In this document: positions 18,182 through 26,860 of the stretch, in pieces | How the letters are laid out: each line of letters starts with the position of its first letter | How positions within the stretch are numbered: position 1 is the first letter of the stretch | Assembly (NCBI RefSeq): GCF_000168975.1 | Contig: NZ_AAUW01000020.1 | Location: 62,001-126,000, forward strand | DNA: 64,000 nucleotides | Direction of reading: 5' to 3' | Origin: Roseibium aggregatum IAM 12614 | GTDB taxonomy: Bacteria > Pseudomonadota > Alphaproteobacteria > Rhizobiales > Stappiaceae | Made by a program: the position numbers and the translations under genes | The notes under the pieces: generated by a model | What the model was told of the DNA's origin: nothing | Database searches by the model: none | Seen by the model: only the letters and a program-made list of their open reading frames with translations

Positions 18182-19024
18182 TCAGTGCGACAAGAACAGG
18201 GGTACGCTGGTTTGCTCCAGCATTTCCCGGGTTGTGCCTCCCAGAATGTTCTGCCGCAGACGCGAATGGCCGTAGGCTCCCATCACCAGGAGGTTGGCAC
18301 CCAGTTCGCGCAGGCTGTCGAGAAGAGCCTCAGACACGGCTCTGTCGGCAGACACCACACTTTGAACGTTGACGCCGAGGCCATGGCGGGCAAGCACCGT
18401 GGCGATGTCGCTGCCGGGATCTTCGCCGTGATCATTGTCTCCGACGACCGGATCAACCAGCAGCAACGTGATTTCCTCAGCCCCCTTTAGAAAGGGCAGT
18501 GCATCTGAAACAGCGCGGGCAGCCTCCCGCCGGGAATTCCAGGCGATGGCCACTTTGGTGCCTATGCGGTCTGACTTGAATACATTGGGCACATAGAGCA
18601 CAGGCCGGCCGGAATCGAAAAGCGCTCCATCGATTGCATTCTTTTCGATGCTGTTCAGACCGTTTTCGCCGGAACGCAGGACAACGGCCAGATCGCAATA
18701 GATGGCGTGGCGCGCGACAAGATTGTCTTCACGGGCCTCTGAAGACAAGACTGGTCTGACATCGAAAGAGATCCCCTCCCGTGTGAGCTGATCCTCAAGC
18801 CGGGAAGCAAGGGTGATCAACTCGGTTTTGCGCTGATCGAATTCCTTCGCCCAGATATCGATGTAACCATGACCTCCGGAGCCGTAGAACGGCAGATTCG
18901 GAACTTCGCCGATGGGAAGCAGCGTGAGATGGGCGTCAAAAGCTCTGGACACGCCCAGGGCCTTTCCGATGGTATCGGCCGAGACATCGCGTTCCGTGAT
19001 GGCAAGTATCGTCTTGTAGGTCAT
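18182..19024 (-). CDS. Tandem-domain universal stress protein (UspA family)
   Basis: A 280-residue protein with two Usp domains. The first begins MTYKTILAITERD; the second starts near KVAIAWNSRREAARAVSDAL and keeps the ATP-binding signature LLVMGAYGHSRLRQNILGGT (G-x2-G-x9-G-S/T type). Such proteins are soluble stress responders. The start at 19024 follows GGGAG by eight bases; longer in-frame starts lack this. It is divergent from a P-type ATPase gene, a pairing often seen in low-oxygen or stress regulons. Confidence 0.88.
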   Translation of the reverse strand: MTYKTILAITERDVSADTIGKALGVSRAFDAHLTLLPIGEVPNLPFYGSGGHGYIDIWAKEFDQRKTELITLASRLEDQLTREGISFDVRPVLSSEAREDNLVARHAIYCDLAVVLRSGENGLNSIEKNAIDGALFDSGRPVLYVPNVFKSDRIGTKVAIAWNSRREAARAVSDALPFLKGAEEITLLLVDPVVGDNDHGEDPGSDIATVLARHGLGVNVQSVVSADRAVSEALLDSLRELGANLLVMGAYGHSRLRQNILGGTTREMLEQTSVPLFLSH

Positions 19025-19292
19025 CGTTCCAGCTCCCTCACGGACGCCTACCACACGCGCCCTACCTGACATGATCAGTCTATTGTCAGGGAAATCAATG
19101 CAGAGGCAAGCTGGTGGTGATTACGTAGGCTGCCGGAGTTATGTTCCCGTGCGGCGTAAGCATTGATCCCGACTTGGCGGGACAAGATGAATCCACAACC
19201 AAGTGTCTTTATCGGCTACGGTATGCCTCGTGCGGCGATGCCGCTGTTGAAAACACATTCCTTTGGACCAGACCCGGTTGATCCAAACCAGC

Positions 19293-21974
19293 ATGGACAT
19301 CCCCTTCGCACAAGACGCCGACGTGCTTGCACAAGAGCTTTCGGTTCAACCGACGACTGGGCTGGCAAACGATGACGTTGCCAAACGCCGCGCGTTGTAC
19401 GGTCCCAACACATTCCGGAAACTGAAGTCCAAGAGCGCCCTTGCGATCTTTGCCCACCAGTTTGCCAGCATCATCGTCTGGCTTCTGGCTGCTGCCGTCG
19501 TCATGTCGCTGCTCCTCAACGACATCGCGGACGCTATCGCGATATCAATCGTCCTTGTTCTGAACGGTGCGATCGGGTTCTTCACCGAGTTGCGCGCAGC
19601 CCGGTCGATGGAAGCTCTGCTGCGGATCACAACGACCCATTCCCGCGTGCGCCGAAGTGGCAAGGTTTACGAGGTCGAGGCTACGGAGCTCGTCCCCGGC
19701 GATATCGTGATCCTGGAGGCAGGGGATGTCGTCACGGCTGATCTTCGTCTGACTGCCGCTTCGGATCTACATTGCGATGAATCGCTGCTGACTGGAGAAA
19801 GCGTTCCGGTCGAAAAACAGACCGCGACGATGCCCGCAGACACGTTGCTTGCTGAACGCCTCAACATGGCCTTCAGCGGAACCGCAGTCACTCAGGGCCT
19901 TGGTGAAGGCATTGTTGTGGCAACGGGAATGACCACCGAACTTGGTCGCATCAGCACCCTCGCGCAGGAGGCGGAGGCCGAAGTCTCGCCGTTGGAAAAG
20001 CGACTGGACAGGCTGGGGCGGAAGCTGGTCTGGCTGACGGCTGCGCTGGCAATGCTGACCATTCTTGCCGGCATTCTCTGGGGCCATCCGCTGCCGGACA
20101 TGCTGAAGACCGGGATCGCGCTAGCGGTTGCCGCCATTCCGGAAGGTCTGCCTATCGTGGCCACGCTCTGTCTGGCACGGGGCATGTGGCGCATGGCGGC
20201 GCGCAACGCGCTTGTCACGGAGCTCTCGGCTGTTGAAACGCTCGGCGCGACGACGCTCATCCTGACCGACAAGACGGGAACGCTCACCGAAAACCGGATG
20301 TCGGCCGCGCGTTATCTTCTCGATGGCACCTCCGTCGACATTCTGCAACAGGACAAGGGCCTTCGCTTTTGTGCGCAAGGCCAGGACATTGCGCCGGCTG
20401 CCATGGAACCTCTTTCGGCCGCGCTGAGAATTGGCGCGCTGTGCAACACGGCGGAATATGGAGAAAGCGCCGATGCCACCCGGATCGGTGATCCGATGGA
20501 AATATCGCTGCTGGCCACGGCCGCCGCGGCAGGTCTTGCAAGGTCTCAATTGTTGCAGACCCTGACCCCGGCCGGCCAGCATGCCTTCACGCCGCTGCGC
20601 AAGATGATGGCAACGGTGCATCACGACGGTGAAGATCACTTCCTCTATGCGGTCAAGGGCGCCCCGGAAGCCGTGCTCGATGCATCGGAGGCCGTTCTTG
20701 GTCCTGCCGGCACCCGGCTCTTGACGGATGAGGATCGCGCCTCGTGGCGCAAGCGTCAGTCGGAGGCGGGCCGTCGCGGAGAGCGCCTCCTCGCCCTCGC
20801 CTTCAAAACAGCAGCAACACCTTCCGAAGACCCCTATGAGGGACTGACGCTCATCGCCCTGGTCTGTTTTGTCGATCCGTTACGCGACGACGTTCCGACG
20901 GCGATCCGGGCAAGCCAGCAGGCAGGTGTACGCGTTGTCATGATGACCGGCGACCATGCGGAAACCGCTGCGAAGATTGCCGAAGATGCGGGCATCGGAA
21001 CGTCCGGGCTGAAAGTCTTGTCCGGCCGGGACATAAGCGGGTTCGACATGGAGACGGCAACGGCCGAGCAGCGCGCGCAGCTCATGACGACCGATGTCTT
21101 CGCGCGGGTGGCCCCGGACACCAAACTGAACCTGGTTTCGCTGTTTCAGAAGGGCGGTCACGTGGTCGCCATGACGGGCGACGGCGTCAACGATGCTCCG
21201 GCTCTCAAGAAAGCGGATATAGGCATTGCGATGGGCAAGCGCGGCACTCAGGTCGCCCGCGAAGCTTCCGATATCGTGCTCAAGGACGACGACTTTGCGA
21301 CGATCATCGCCGCGATGCGCCAGGGCAGGATCATCTTCGAGAACATCCGCAAATTCGTCGTCTATCTGATGTCCTGCAATGTGAGCGAGGTGTTGATTGT
21401 CGGCATTGCCGTCGGTGTCGGCCTGCCTGTCCCGCTGTTGCCGCTTCAGATCCTGTTCCTCAATCTCGTCACCGACGTCTTTCCCGCCTTTGCCCTGGGG
21501 TTCGGCAAGGGCGATGACGGGGTCATGCAGCGACCACCGAGGGACCCGCGCGAGCCCATTGTCGACCGATCCCGCTGGATTTTGATCGGATATGTCGGTT
21601 GCCTGATTACGATCTCGACGCTTTCCGCATTTGCCGTTGCGCTGTTTCTGCTTGGTCTGGAAACCGACAGAGCCATTACGGTGGCCTTCCTCACGCTGGC
21701 GCTGTCTCAGCTCTGGAACGTCTTCAACATGCGTGTGGCGGCGGGATCAGTCTGGAAAAGCGATGTGCTGCGTAACGGTTATGTCTGGGGTGCTATTGCC
21801 CTGTGCCTGGGGCTGATCGCCCTTGCCATGCTGAACAGGGATCTGGCCGCACTTCTGGCATTGCCCTGGCCGGGACGACTCGGCCTAACGCTGGCGGTTG
21901 TGACCAGCTTTGTGCCGCTGGTGTTCGGGCAAGTGTGGATCTGGCTGATGTCGAGGAACTGCGGTTCCAGGTGA
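19293..21974 (+). CDS. P-type cation-transporting ATPase (P2-like, PacL/Ca2+ type)
   Basis: About 893 residues. It has an N-terminal cation-ATPase domain (LSVQPTTGLANDDVAKRRAL), the TGESVPVEK actuator motif, the membrane motif AVAAIPEGLP used by Ca2+/Na+ type pumps, the phosphorylation site DKTGTLTEN (Asp near 326), MTGDHAETA and the hinge TGDGVNDAPALKKADIGIAM. The C-terminus carries the extra four membrane segments of P2 ATPases. No heavy-metal-binding domain or CPC motif is present, so it is not a copper or zinc pump; the ion (Ca2+, Mg2+ or Na+) is uncertain. ATG at 19293 was chosen; TTG at 19263 is possible. Confidence 0.9.
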   Translation: MDIPFAQDADVLAQELSVQPTTGLANDDVAKRRALYGPNTFRKLKSKSALAIFAHQFASIIVWLLAAAVVMSLLLNDIADAIAISIVLVLNGAIGFFTELRAARSMEALLRITTTHSRVRRSGKVYEVEATELVPGDIVILEAGDVVTADLRLTAASDLHCDESLLTGESVPVEKQTATMPADTLLAERLNMAFSGTAVTQGLGEGIVVATGMTTELGRISTLAQEAEAEVSPLEKRLDRLGRKLVWLTAALAMLTILAGILWGHPLPDMLKTGIALAVAAIPEGLPIVATLCLARGMWRMAARNALVTELSAVETLGATTLILTDKTGTLTENRMSAARYLLDGTSVDILQQDKGLRFCAQGQDIAPAAMEPLSAALRIGALCNTAEYGESADATRIGDPMEISLLATAAAAGLARSQLLQTLTPAGQHAFTPLRKMMATVHHDGEDHFLYAVKGAPEAVLDASEAVLGPAGTRLLTDEDRASWRKRQSEAGRRGERLLALAFKTAATPSEDPYEGLTLIALVCFVDPLRDDVPTAIRASQQAGVRVVMMTGDHAETAAKIAEDAGIGTSGLKVLSGRDISGFDMETATAEQRAQLMTTDVFARVAPDTKLNLVSLFQKGGHVVAMTGDGVNDAPALKKADIGIAMGKRGTQVAREASDIVLKDDDFATIIAAMRQGRIIFENIRKFVVYLMSCNVSEVLIVGIAVGVGLPVPLLPLQILFLNLVTDVFPAFALGFGKGDDGVMQRPPRDPREPIVDRSRWILIGYVGCLITISTLSAFAVALFLLGLETDRAITVAFLTLALSQLWNVFNMRVAAGSVWKSDVLRNGYVWGAIALCLGLIALAMLNRDLAALLALPWPGRLGLTLAVVTSFVPLVFGQVWIWLMSRNCGSR

Positions 21975-22067
21975 GTGGCCGGCCTTCCAGCCGCAGCACT
22001 TTGTTGTCGGGAGCAGGTTTGCCGGTGCTTGTTTGTGCCCCGGCAAACCTGCTTTTCCAGGGCCGGA

Positions 22068-22541
22068 TTACATCGGCGGCATGATGACCTTGTCGATCAC
22101 GTGAATGACGCCGTTATCGGCTGCAACGTCTGCGGTCACGACATTGGCATCGTTGACCATGACGCCGTTATCGAGATCTACCGAGATTTCGCTGCCTTCC
22201 ACGGTCTTTGCCGTCATTCCATCCGAAAGATCCGTCGACATGACTTTGCCGGCAACCACATGGTACGTCAGGATGGCGACAAGCTTTTCCTTGTTTTCCG
22301 GCTTCAGAAGATCGTCGACGGTGCCGGCGGGCAGCGCGGCAAAGGCTTCGTCGGTGGGTGCGAAAACGGTGAAGGGACCGTCGCCTTTCAAGGTGTCAAC
22401 AAGGCCTGCTGCCTGAACGGCGGCAACGAGCGTACCGAACGAACCTGCATTGACCGCCGTGTCGACGATATCGGCGGCTTTGGCCGGAAGAGACATCACG
22501 GATGCTACGAGACCGATTGCAAGATACTTGGCAAATTTCAT
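22068..22541 (-). CDS. Secreted fasciclin (FAS1) domain protein
   Basis: A 157-residue exported protein with a signal peptide ([20 protein letters not shown], then KAA) and one FAS1 domain. The H1 motif is [16 protein letters not shown], the YH motif is ILTYHVVAG and the H2 region is [17 protein letters not shown]1 proteins in bacteria are small periplasmic or surface adhesion-like modules. AAGGAGGATCAA gives a strong ribosome-binding site. It is monocistronic. Confidence 0.92.
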   Translation of the reverse strand: MKFAKYLAIGLVASVMSLPAKAADIVDTAVNAGSFGTLVAAVQAAGLVDTLKGDGPFTVFAPTDEAFAALPAGTVDDLLKPENKEKLVAILTYHVVAGKVMSTDLSDGMTAKTVEGSEISVDLDNGVMVNDANVVTADVAADNGVIHVIDKVIMPPM

Positions 22542-22815
22542 TTGATCCTCCTTGTCACGTACTCAAACTGGCTTTGCACCAGCGATCCCGATACGTGACC
22601 GCGTGAGTGGGAGATCTGCGCAATAGACGGATCTTTGAACACATTAATGTCAGCTTAATTTGATGATCCAAAAGTGATCCAAACCCCGGATAGCGCAATC
22701 AGTGATAGGCGCTAAGAACGAACGCATCTCCAGTTGCGACCTGCGCGATATTTCCAGCCGAGACCTGGCATTCAACGTGAAGCGAATTGAGCTTTCATTC
22801 GATGAACAGGCTCTT

Positions 22816-23358
22816 TCACCTGCGGCGTCTCGCAATTTCCCGGTAGAGCGCTTCCGGGCTGACGGCTATCTGCCGGGCGATTTGATGCCACTCCCCTTTC
22901 GGCGGCAAGGAGCCGTGCCAGGCAAGCCAGGCGTCCAGCCTGTCTGCCACTGTCTTGAGCGCCAGAATTTCGCTCCTCAAACGGGTGGTCTGGACCTCGC
23001 GTGCGAGCTGCGCCGCCCAGGCTTCCGCAAGGTTCGGGTCCGTTCGAAACAACTCCAGAAAACGAGGCTTGGAGATCCCGCGCACCGATGTGTCCGGTCC
23101 GGCGACCGCATCGCAGTGATACGTCTCGGCGAAGGCAGAGGCTTCAGCCACGACGGCTCCGACAAAGGCGCGCTGCAGAACGAGAGCGTTGCCTGCGGTC
23201 TGATGACGGACAAGCTGTATCTCACCGGCCGTTACCACAAACAGGCTTTCCACCTTTTTGCCCTGGTGGAACAGATACGCTCCGGGCGACAGCCGGCGCT
23301 CAAAGGTCCCGGCCGTTCTGAAGAGTGAGGGAATATCCATTAACATGATAGCTATCAT
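22816..23358 (-). CDS. Crp/Fnr-family transcriptional regulator
   Basis: About 180 residues with an N-terminal cyclic-nucleotide-binding-like barrel (LSPGAYLFHQGKKVESLFVV, GEIQLVRHQ) and a shortened C-terminal HTH (WHQIARQIAVSPEALYREIA). The four Cys of Fnr iron-sulfur sensors are absent. The start codon overlaps a perfect palindrome, implying autoregulation and control of the divergent His-rich gene. ATG at 23346 and 23340 are alternative starts. Confidence 0.83.
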   Translation of the reverse strand: MIAIMLMDIPSLFRTAGTFERRLSPGAYLFHQGKKVESLFVVTAGEIQLVRHQTAGNALVLQRAFVGAVVAEASAFAETYHCDAVAGPDTSVRGISKPRFLELFRTDPNLAEAWAAQLAREVQTTRLRSEILALKTVADRLDAWLAWHGSLPPKGEWHQIARQIAVSPEALYREIARRRR

Positions 23359-23361
23359 GTT
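23342..23361. promoter_or_regulatory. Perfect 20-bp palindrome at the Crp-family gene start
   Basis: AACATGATAGCTATCATGTT is its own exact reverse complement. It lies over the first codons of the Crp-family gene and 50 bases before the divergent gene at 23412. The most economical reading is an operator for the adjacent regulator. It differs from the classic TTGAT-N4-ATCAA Fnr box. Confidence 0.6.
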
Positions 23362-23411
23362 CCGATTTGCGCCTCTGCGGCAAGATGGAACGCAAAGCCA
23401 AAGGAGACATC

Positions 23412-24005
23412 ATGAACCGGTACATTCTTGCCCTGACAGCCGCCATTGCGTGCACAGCTCCGGTCCAGGCCCAAGTCCAGGCCCAGACAACGCAGCATCA
23501 TGACCATACAGCCATGCAGCATGCCGCGCCCGGCGCTGGACTGTCATCCGCAACGGCGGTGCCGCGTGAGCCGGGGCAATCCGCCTTCGCGGCGATTCAG
23601 GAAATCGTGACTATCCTGGAGTCAGACCCGGAAACCGACTGGTCCAGGGTCGATATCGAAGCCCTGCGCAACCATCTTGCAGATATGGACAACGTCACCC
23701 TGCGGGCAGATGTGCAAACCACGCCGGTTGAAGGCGGCTATCGTTTCACCGTGACGGGGGAAGGCAAAGTTACCAGCTCGATTAGACGCATGCTGAACGC
23801 TCATGCGGCCACCATGAACGGCACCCGAGGTTTCAGTTACGAAGTGGCGGAAACGCCGGGCGGTTCTATTCTCACCGTTACTGCCAGCGAGCCCTCGGAC
23901 CTGCAGATGCTCTCGGGTCTCGGGTTTATCGGGGTGATGACGCTGGGTGCGCATCATCAGGAACACCATCTCGCGCTGGCCTCCGGACAATCGCCCCATC
24001 ATTGA
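23412..24005 (+). CDS. Exported His-rich hypothetical protein
   Basis: A 197-residue protein with a signal peptide (MNRYILALTAAIACTAPVQA), a His/Gln-rich linker (TTQHHDHTAMQHAAPG) and a folded domain from about residue 55 that I cannot assign. The C-terminus is again His-rich (GAHHQEHHLALASG). The His clusters suggest metal binding in the periplasm, in keeping with the metal island downstream. AAAGGAG precedes the ATG by six bases. Its last 80 bases overlap the antisense end of the dehydrogenase gene. Confidence 0.75.
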   Translation: MNRYILALTAAIACTAPVQAQVQAQTTQHHDHTAMQHAAPGAGLSSATAVPREPGQSAFAAIQEIVTILESDPETDWSRVDIEALRNHLADMDNVTLRADVQTTPVEGGYRFTVTGEGKVTSSIRRMLNAHAATMNGTRGFSYEVAETPGGSILTVTASEPSDLQMLSGLGFIGVMTLGAHHQEHHLALASGQSPHH

Positions 24006-25062
24006 TCTTCGACGTGATTTCCGTATCGATATCAATGGCCATTGACGGCAACAGATTGCGCAGTCTCGTCAGGGCGGCCTCAACCGGCATGTGGTCGGAA
24101 ATGGTGGTCAGCCCTGTCCGGTGAGCGTCGCCAGAACCGACCTGCAGCAAGGTTGCGACGATCGTCGCGGCGGTGAGGTCGGCCTGGTCGCCTGCCGTCA
24201 GGCGGCTCGTTCCGACCCGGCTGCCGTCCGATGAAAAGCCTTCAACGGCGAGCCGCGTTCTTGCTCCGCCCAGTGCGGGTAGAGCCAAGGTAACCCTTGT
24301 CCAGGCGCCTGCATGGCGGGCGAGAGAAGGACCGAGGCCAAGTCGCAGAAGCCCACCGACAAGCCTGGTCACCAGCGGTGGATCGACGGCAAGAAAAGTT
24401 CGTACGCCGGTTTTGGTGCCAGACGTTGCGATGCCCTGGTCCGGGAAACCTATCCCGACCGCGAGTTGCGGCTTTCCGGACCTCCCGAACAGGAACGTCC
24501 GTTGCAGACTGCCAGGCAATATACTGTTCGTTCGGTCGGGTCCGGAGGGACAATACGGCGTGCCGAGCGCGTGGAAGAACCATTCGGTTGCGGCGCGGCC
24601 ATAGTGGCGCCCCATGCCCAATTCAATTCCGACATCAACCAGGGTCGCGCCTGTTCTTGCTGCCAGATCGGCCGCCAGAAGCGTGCTGAGCCCCGGCGCC
24701 GTGCCGACGCACAGAATTCCTGTTCCGGGGCCTTCAACCGCCGATATTTCCCTCTCAAGAGCCGAAACATAATCGGGAGACGCGGATGTATCGATGAACA
24801 CTCCGCCCTTCCGGACAACCGCGGCAGAAAGAGCGGGAGGAGTTGTTTCCGTCAGGTTCACGACCGCCGCACCATCGGGGATTTCTTTCCGGGCGTCTTC
24901 CGCTCCGAGGTCGATTTTCAGATGCCTGACCCGATCGGTCTCCGTCCCCCCTGTTCGCGAGACCAGAAAAATCCGGCAATCCGTGTGCTCGCTCAGCAGT
25001 TTGACGACCCGGCGGCCGACGTCACCGGTGCCACCCAGCAAGACAATTGACGAAAACTTCAT
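23926..25062 (-). CDS. Saccharopine dehydrogenase-like NAD(P)-binding protein
   Basis: A 378-residue protein opening with a Rossmann fold, IVLLGGTGDVGRRVVKLL, and continuing with the AAVVNLTETTPPALSAAVVR and FIDTSASPDY segments typical of the saccharopine dehydrogenase/short epimerase-like superfamily. The central part resembles GTAPGLSTLLAADLA found in such proteins. Substrate unknown. The C-terminal 26 codons overlap the convergent gene's end; the tail (DDAHPASSPR) may be an extension beyond the fold. Confidence 0.7.
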   Translation of the reverse strand: MKFSSIVLLGGTGDVGRRVVKLLSEHTDCRIFLVSRTGGTETDRVRHLKIDLGAEDARKEIPDGAAVVNLTETTPPALSAAVVRKGGVFIDTSASPDYVSALEREISAVEGPGTGILCVGTAPGLSTLLAADLAARTGATLVDVGIELGMGRHYGRAATEWFFHALGTPYCPSGPDRTNSILPGSLQRTFLFGRSGKPQLAVGIGFPDQGIATSGTKTGVRTFLAVDPPLVTRLVGGLLRLGLGPSLARHAGAWTRVTLALPALGGARTRLAVEGFSSDGSRVGTSRLTAGDQADLTAATIVATLLQVGSGDAHRTGLTTISDHMPVEAALTRLRNLLPSMAIDIDTEITSKINDGAIVRRPARDGVPDDAHPASSPR

Positions 25063-25110
25063 GCGATAACCCGAAAATGGCTGCCGGTGTTGCGATCAGG
25101 GGCATTCAGC

Positions 25111-26427
25111 TCAGTGCGAGTGCTTTTCCTGCGCGTCCGGCGGATTGAAATGCAGAAAGGCCTTCACGAACACGAAGACCACGGCGATACCCACAACGGC
25201 GTAGACGACAATCGCCGGGTCCTGCTGCCACTTGAGCAGTGCAAAGGCAGTGAGAACGACAGCGTCGAGACCGATTGCCGTGAGCAGGACCCATCCTCTG
25301 GCGCCGATATCGGAGCGCAGATGCCTGAACACGCCCCAATGAATGATGATGTCCATCACGAGATAGAAGAATGCCCCCAGCGAGGCGATCTGGCTAAGAT
25401 CGAAGAAGACGGCCAGCAAGCCGGCGAAAACGACCGTGTAGACCAGCGTGTGGTCCCGGATCACGCCTGGCATTCCAAAATGGCTGTGCGGGATCAGCTT
25501 CATCTCGGTCAGCATCGCAAGCATCCGAGAGACCGCAAACATGCTGGCGATCAGGCCGGAACTGGTTGCGACAAGCGCAAGCGCCACGGTCAGATAAAAG
25601 CCGACCGACCCGAGCGCCGGCTTGGCCGCTTCCGCCAGTGCATAGTCCTTGGCCTGGATGATTTTCTCCAGCGGCAAACTGGACCCGACGGCAAAGGCAA
25701 CCAGCAGGTAGACCAGGATGCAGACGATGATCGCCGCGATGATCGCCCTGCCGACATTGTGGTGCGGATCGGTAATTTCCGCGCCACTGTTGGTGATTGT
25801 CGTGAAGCCCTTGAACGCGAGAATTGACAAGGCGGTTGCGGCAATGAAGCCCGTCAGTCCTGACTGGTCCGCGCCGCCACCCGTCGCTTCGAAAGAAAAG
25901 CCACCGGCCCATAAGGCGGCAAATCCGAACAATGCAATGCCGCCCACCTTCAGGGCCGCCATGATGGTGGAAAACAGGCCTATCGACTTGTTTCCCGAAA
26001 TGTTGATCAGGAAAGCGAACAGGATCACCCCGACGCTGATGGCCGGAAGTAGCCAGCCCGAGGGAGACATGTCCAGGCCGCGCAGGAGGTAACTTGCAAA
26101 GGTCCGTGCGACGAGGCTTTCGTTGATGACCATTGAAAGCGCCATCAGCAGCGCTGCCCCCGCCGTCACTGTTGTCGGACCGTAGGCTTTTTTCAGGATC
26201 ATGCCGATGCCGCCCGCCGACGGATAGGCATTCGACATCTTGATATAGGTATAGGCGCTGAAGGCGGTGACGACCGCACCGGACAGGAAGACAAAGGGGA
26301 AGAGAGGACCGGCCAGTTCGGCGATCTGACCTGTGAGGGCGAGAATACCCGCGCCAATCATGACACCGGTGCCCATGGCAACCGCATCAAAGAGTGTCAG
26401 GCTGTTTTTCTCATAGTCTGATGACAA
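25111..26427 (-). CDS. APC-family amino acid/polyamine permease
   Basis: A 438-residue integral membrane protein with about 12 hydrophobic segments. The start DAVAMGTGVMIGAGILALTG is the canonical APC first helix with the GxG[IV] substrate-binding motif, and TYIKMSNAYPSAGG marks helix 3. It should import an amino acid or related compound. The C-terminus ends in Glu-Lys-His-Ser-His. It is upstream of, and on the same strand as, the dehydrogenase gene and may form an operon with it (48-base gap). Confidence 0.87.
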   Translation of the reverse strand: MSSDYEKNSLTLFDAVAMGTGVMIGAGILALTGQIAELAGPLFPFVFLSGAVVTAFSAYTYIKMSNAYPSAGGIGMILKKAYGPTTVTAGAALLMALSMVINESLVARTFASYLLRGLDMSPSGWLLPAISVGVILFAFLINISGNKSIGLFSTIMAALKVGGIALFGFAALWAGGFSFEATGGGADQSGLTGFIAATALSILAFKGFTTITNSGAEITDPHHNVGRAIIAAIIVCILVYLLVAFAVGSSLPLEKIIQAKDYALAEAAKPALGSVGFYLTVALALVATSSGLIASMFAVSRMLAMLTEMKLIPHSHFGMPGVIRDHTLVYTVVFAGLLAVFFDLSQIASLGAFFYLVMDIIIHWGVFRHLRSDIGARGWVLLTAIGLDAVVLTAFALLKWQQDPAIVVYAVVGIAVVFVFVKAFLHFNPPDAQEKHSH

Positions 26428-26493
26428 GGCCCGTCTCCGTCAAAACAAGGTCCCGGATGTGCCGATTGGCCAATCCGGGACGACATGTACCCT

Positions 26494-26700
26494 TCAGCGT
26501 GTTTGCTGAAGCAGTTCGGAGCTGTAGCCCGCCTCCTTGAGAACGCCCGCAATTTCATCTGCAGACCGGGTGCTTGTTACGGTCACTGTCCTGTTCTCCA
26601 TGTCGAACTCGACCTGGGCAGTGCCATCCGCTTGCTCAATGGACTTGCCGATAGTCGCCTTGCAGTGACCACAGCTCATATCTGGAACGCTGAACTTCAT
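26494..26700 (-). CDS. copZ: CopZ-like copper chaperone (HMA domain)
   Basis: A 68-residue stand-alone heavy-metal-associated domain with the metal site MSCGHC near residues 8-13 (MKFSVPDMSCGHCKATIGKS) and the expected beta-alpha-beta length. It would carry Cu(I) in the cytoplasm and hand it to the CopA ATPase encoded divergently. ATG at 26700 follows GGAG by six bases; in-frame starts further upstream would run through the promoter. A MerR-type promoter lies just upstream. Confidence 0.87.
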   Translation of the reverse strand: MKFSVPDMSCGHCKATIGKSIEQADGTAQVEFDMENRTVTVTSTRSADEIAGVLKEAGYSSELLQQTR

Positions 26701-26736
26701 GATTGGCTCCATGGTTGGTTGATTTCCCGCTTGTCG

Positions 26737-26760
26737 CACTTCCAGCGACTGGAGGGTCAA
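26737..26760 (-). promoter_or_regulatory. CueR/HmrR-type promoter for the CopZ gene
   Basis: On the minus strand TTGACC is followed by CTCCAGTCGCTGGAAGTG, a dyad of the kind bound by copper-responsive MerR proteins, with the long 19-20 bp spacer that such activators need. The -10 element is poorly conserved. It faces away from the matching promoter of copA. Confidence 0.65.
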
Positions 26761-26794
26761 GAAGAAAAAGTTCGGAAAAAATTGGCTCTGGTTC

Positions 26795-26826
26795 TTGACC
26801 TTCCAGTGACTGGAAACCTCATTTGA
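26795..26826 (+). promoter_or_regulatory. CueR/HmrR-type promoter for copA
   Basis: TTGACC at 26795-26800 is followed by TTCCAGTGACTGGAAACCT, a near-perfect inverted repeat (TTCCAGT-G-ACTGGAA) matching the known operator pattern of copper-responsive MerR regulators. The spacer to a weak -10 (around CATTTGA) is 19-20 bp. No merR-type gene lies in this window, so the regulator is encoded elsewhere. Confidence 0.75.
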
Positions 26827-26860
26827 GAGACATCGATCAATTCATGCCGGAGTTGGACCC

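Noticed and set aside
19090-19105. TTGTCAGGGAAATCAA as an Fnr/FixK box between the Usp and P-type ATPase genes
   Set aside because: The half-sites do not fit TTGAT-N4-ATCAA in sequence or spacing (16 rather than 14 bases).
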